Shown piece after piece: positions 42,474 through 42,500 of a DNA stretch of 42,500 bases. This DNA comes from JAMLIO01 sp031412575 (GTDB lineage: Bacteria > Bdellovibrionota > Bdellovibrionia > Bdellovibrionales > UBA1609): positions 1-42,500 of the forward strand of contig JANODG010000179.1 of the NCBI GenBank assembly GCA_031412575.1, given 5' to 3'. Numbering within the stretch: the first letter of the stretch is position 1; each line of letters begins with the position of its first letter. Under the pieces are notes generated by a model, which did no database searches, was not told the origin of the DNA, and saw only the letters and a list, made by a program, of their open reading frames with translations. A program made the translations under genes and the position numbers.

Positions 42474-42500
42474 GCATTGCTAGCGAAGCGATTGCAATGC
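42474..42500. repeat. Hairpin at the window edge
   Basis: GCATTGC (42474-42480) and GCAATGC (42494-42500) flank 13 bases that are richer in G+C than the surroundings. The arms may extend beyond the window, so its full form and role cannot be judged. Confidence 0.4.

Noticed and set aside
1..42500. tRNA, rRNA, CRISPR array, insertion sequence or prophage
   Set aside because: Gaps were read on both strands; no tRNA T-arm consensus, regular spaced repeats, transposase or integrase motif was seen.

Overview
The window is A+T-rich bacterial chromosome. Its gene set (many lipoproteins and secreted hypotheticals, a DUF1592/DUF1552 pair, a receiver protein ending in a 'WELIPELS'-type helix, an M91-like zincin, bacterial topoisomerase VI) best fits a Bdellovibrio-like member of the Bdellovibrionota. 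That placement is an inference from gene families. I saw no rRNA, tRNA, CRISPR array, transposase or phage module. TTG start codons with good ribosome binding sites recur (starts at 8906, 17350, 25729, 26101, 33024, 37752).

1-8.7 kb: the 3' end of acetyl-CoA synthetase, a relic of a type II NADH dehydrogenase, a small secreted protein, and a large surface lipoprotein with four Ig-like repeats. A divergent two-gene unit follows (DUF1587/1595/1592/1588/1585 lipoprotein with a CxxCH motif, then a Tat-exported DUF1552 protein). 8.7-17.4 kb is a minus-strand block: rpe, hutH, a membrane protein and a 51-aa membrane peptide missed by long-ORF calling; an S33-type hydrolase lipoprotein; then lptG-def-fmt-unknown in one tight operon. 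17.5-21.2 kb is a plus-strand run: a receiver-domain protein with a long acidic linker, nadC, birA and a membrane-anchored GyrI-like protein.

21.2-26.1 kb (minus): a secreted HNH protein, then HNH - topoisomerase VI B - topoisomerase VI A, probably co-transcribed. A GC-rich island with a direct repeat and a hairpin lies just after the topoisomerase genes. 26.1-29.3 kb: BolA and monothiol glutaredoxin (Fe-S partners), two exported unknowns and a nitronate monooxygenase-like enzyme. 29.3-36.5 kb (plus): a soluble protein made of two T2SSF/TadC-like domains, two adjacent secreted HExxH proteins, then a response regulator - histidine kinase - HPt - FAD-linked oxidase operon.

The most striking structure is at 36.35-36.89 kb. 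It is a 545-bp inverted repeat that carries the 3' end of the FAD oxidase gene in one arm and a 37-codon relic of a second copy in the other. The relic runs into the end of a trypsin-like protease gene, whose own signal-peptide region holds a perfect 17-bp inverted repeat. 37.8-42.4 kb: an Na+/H+ antiporter-like protein, serA, a CdsA-like protein with a degraded signature, and a PlsC acyltransferase. The window ends inside another hairpin.
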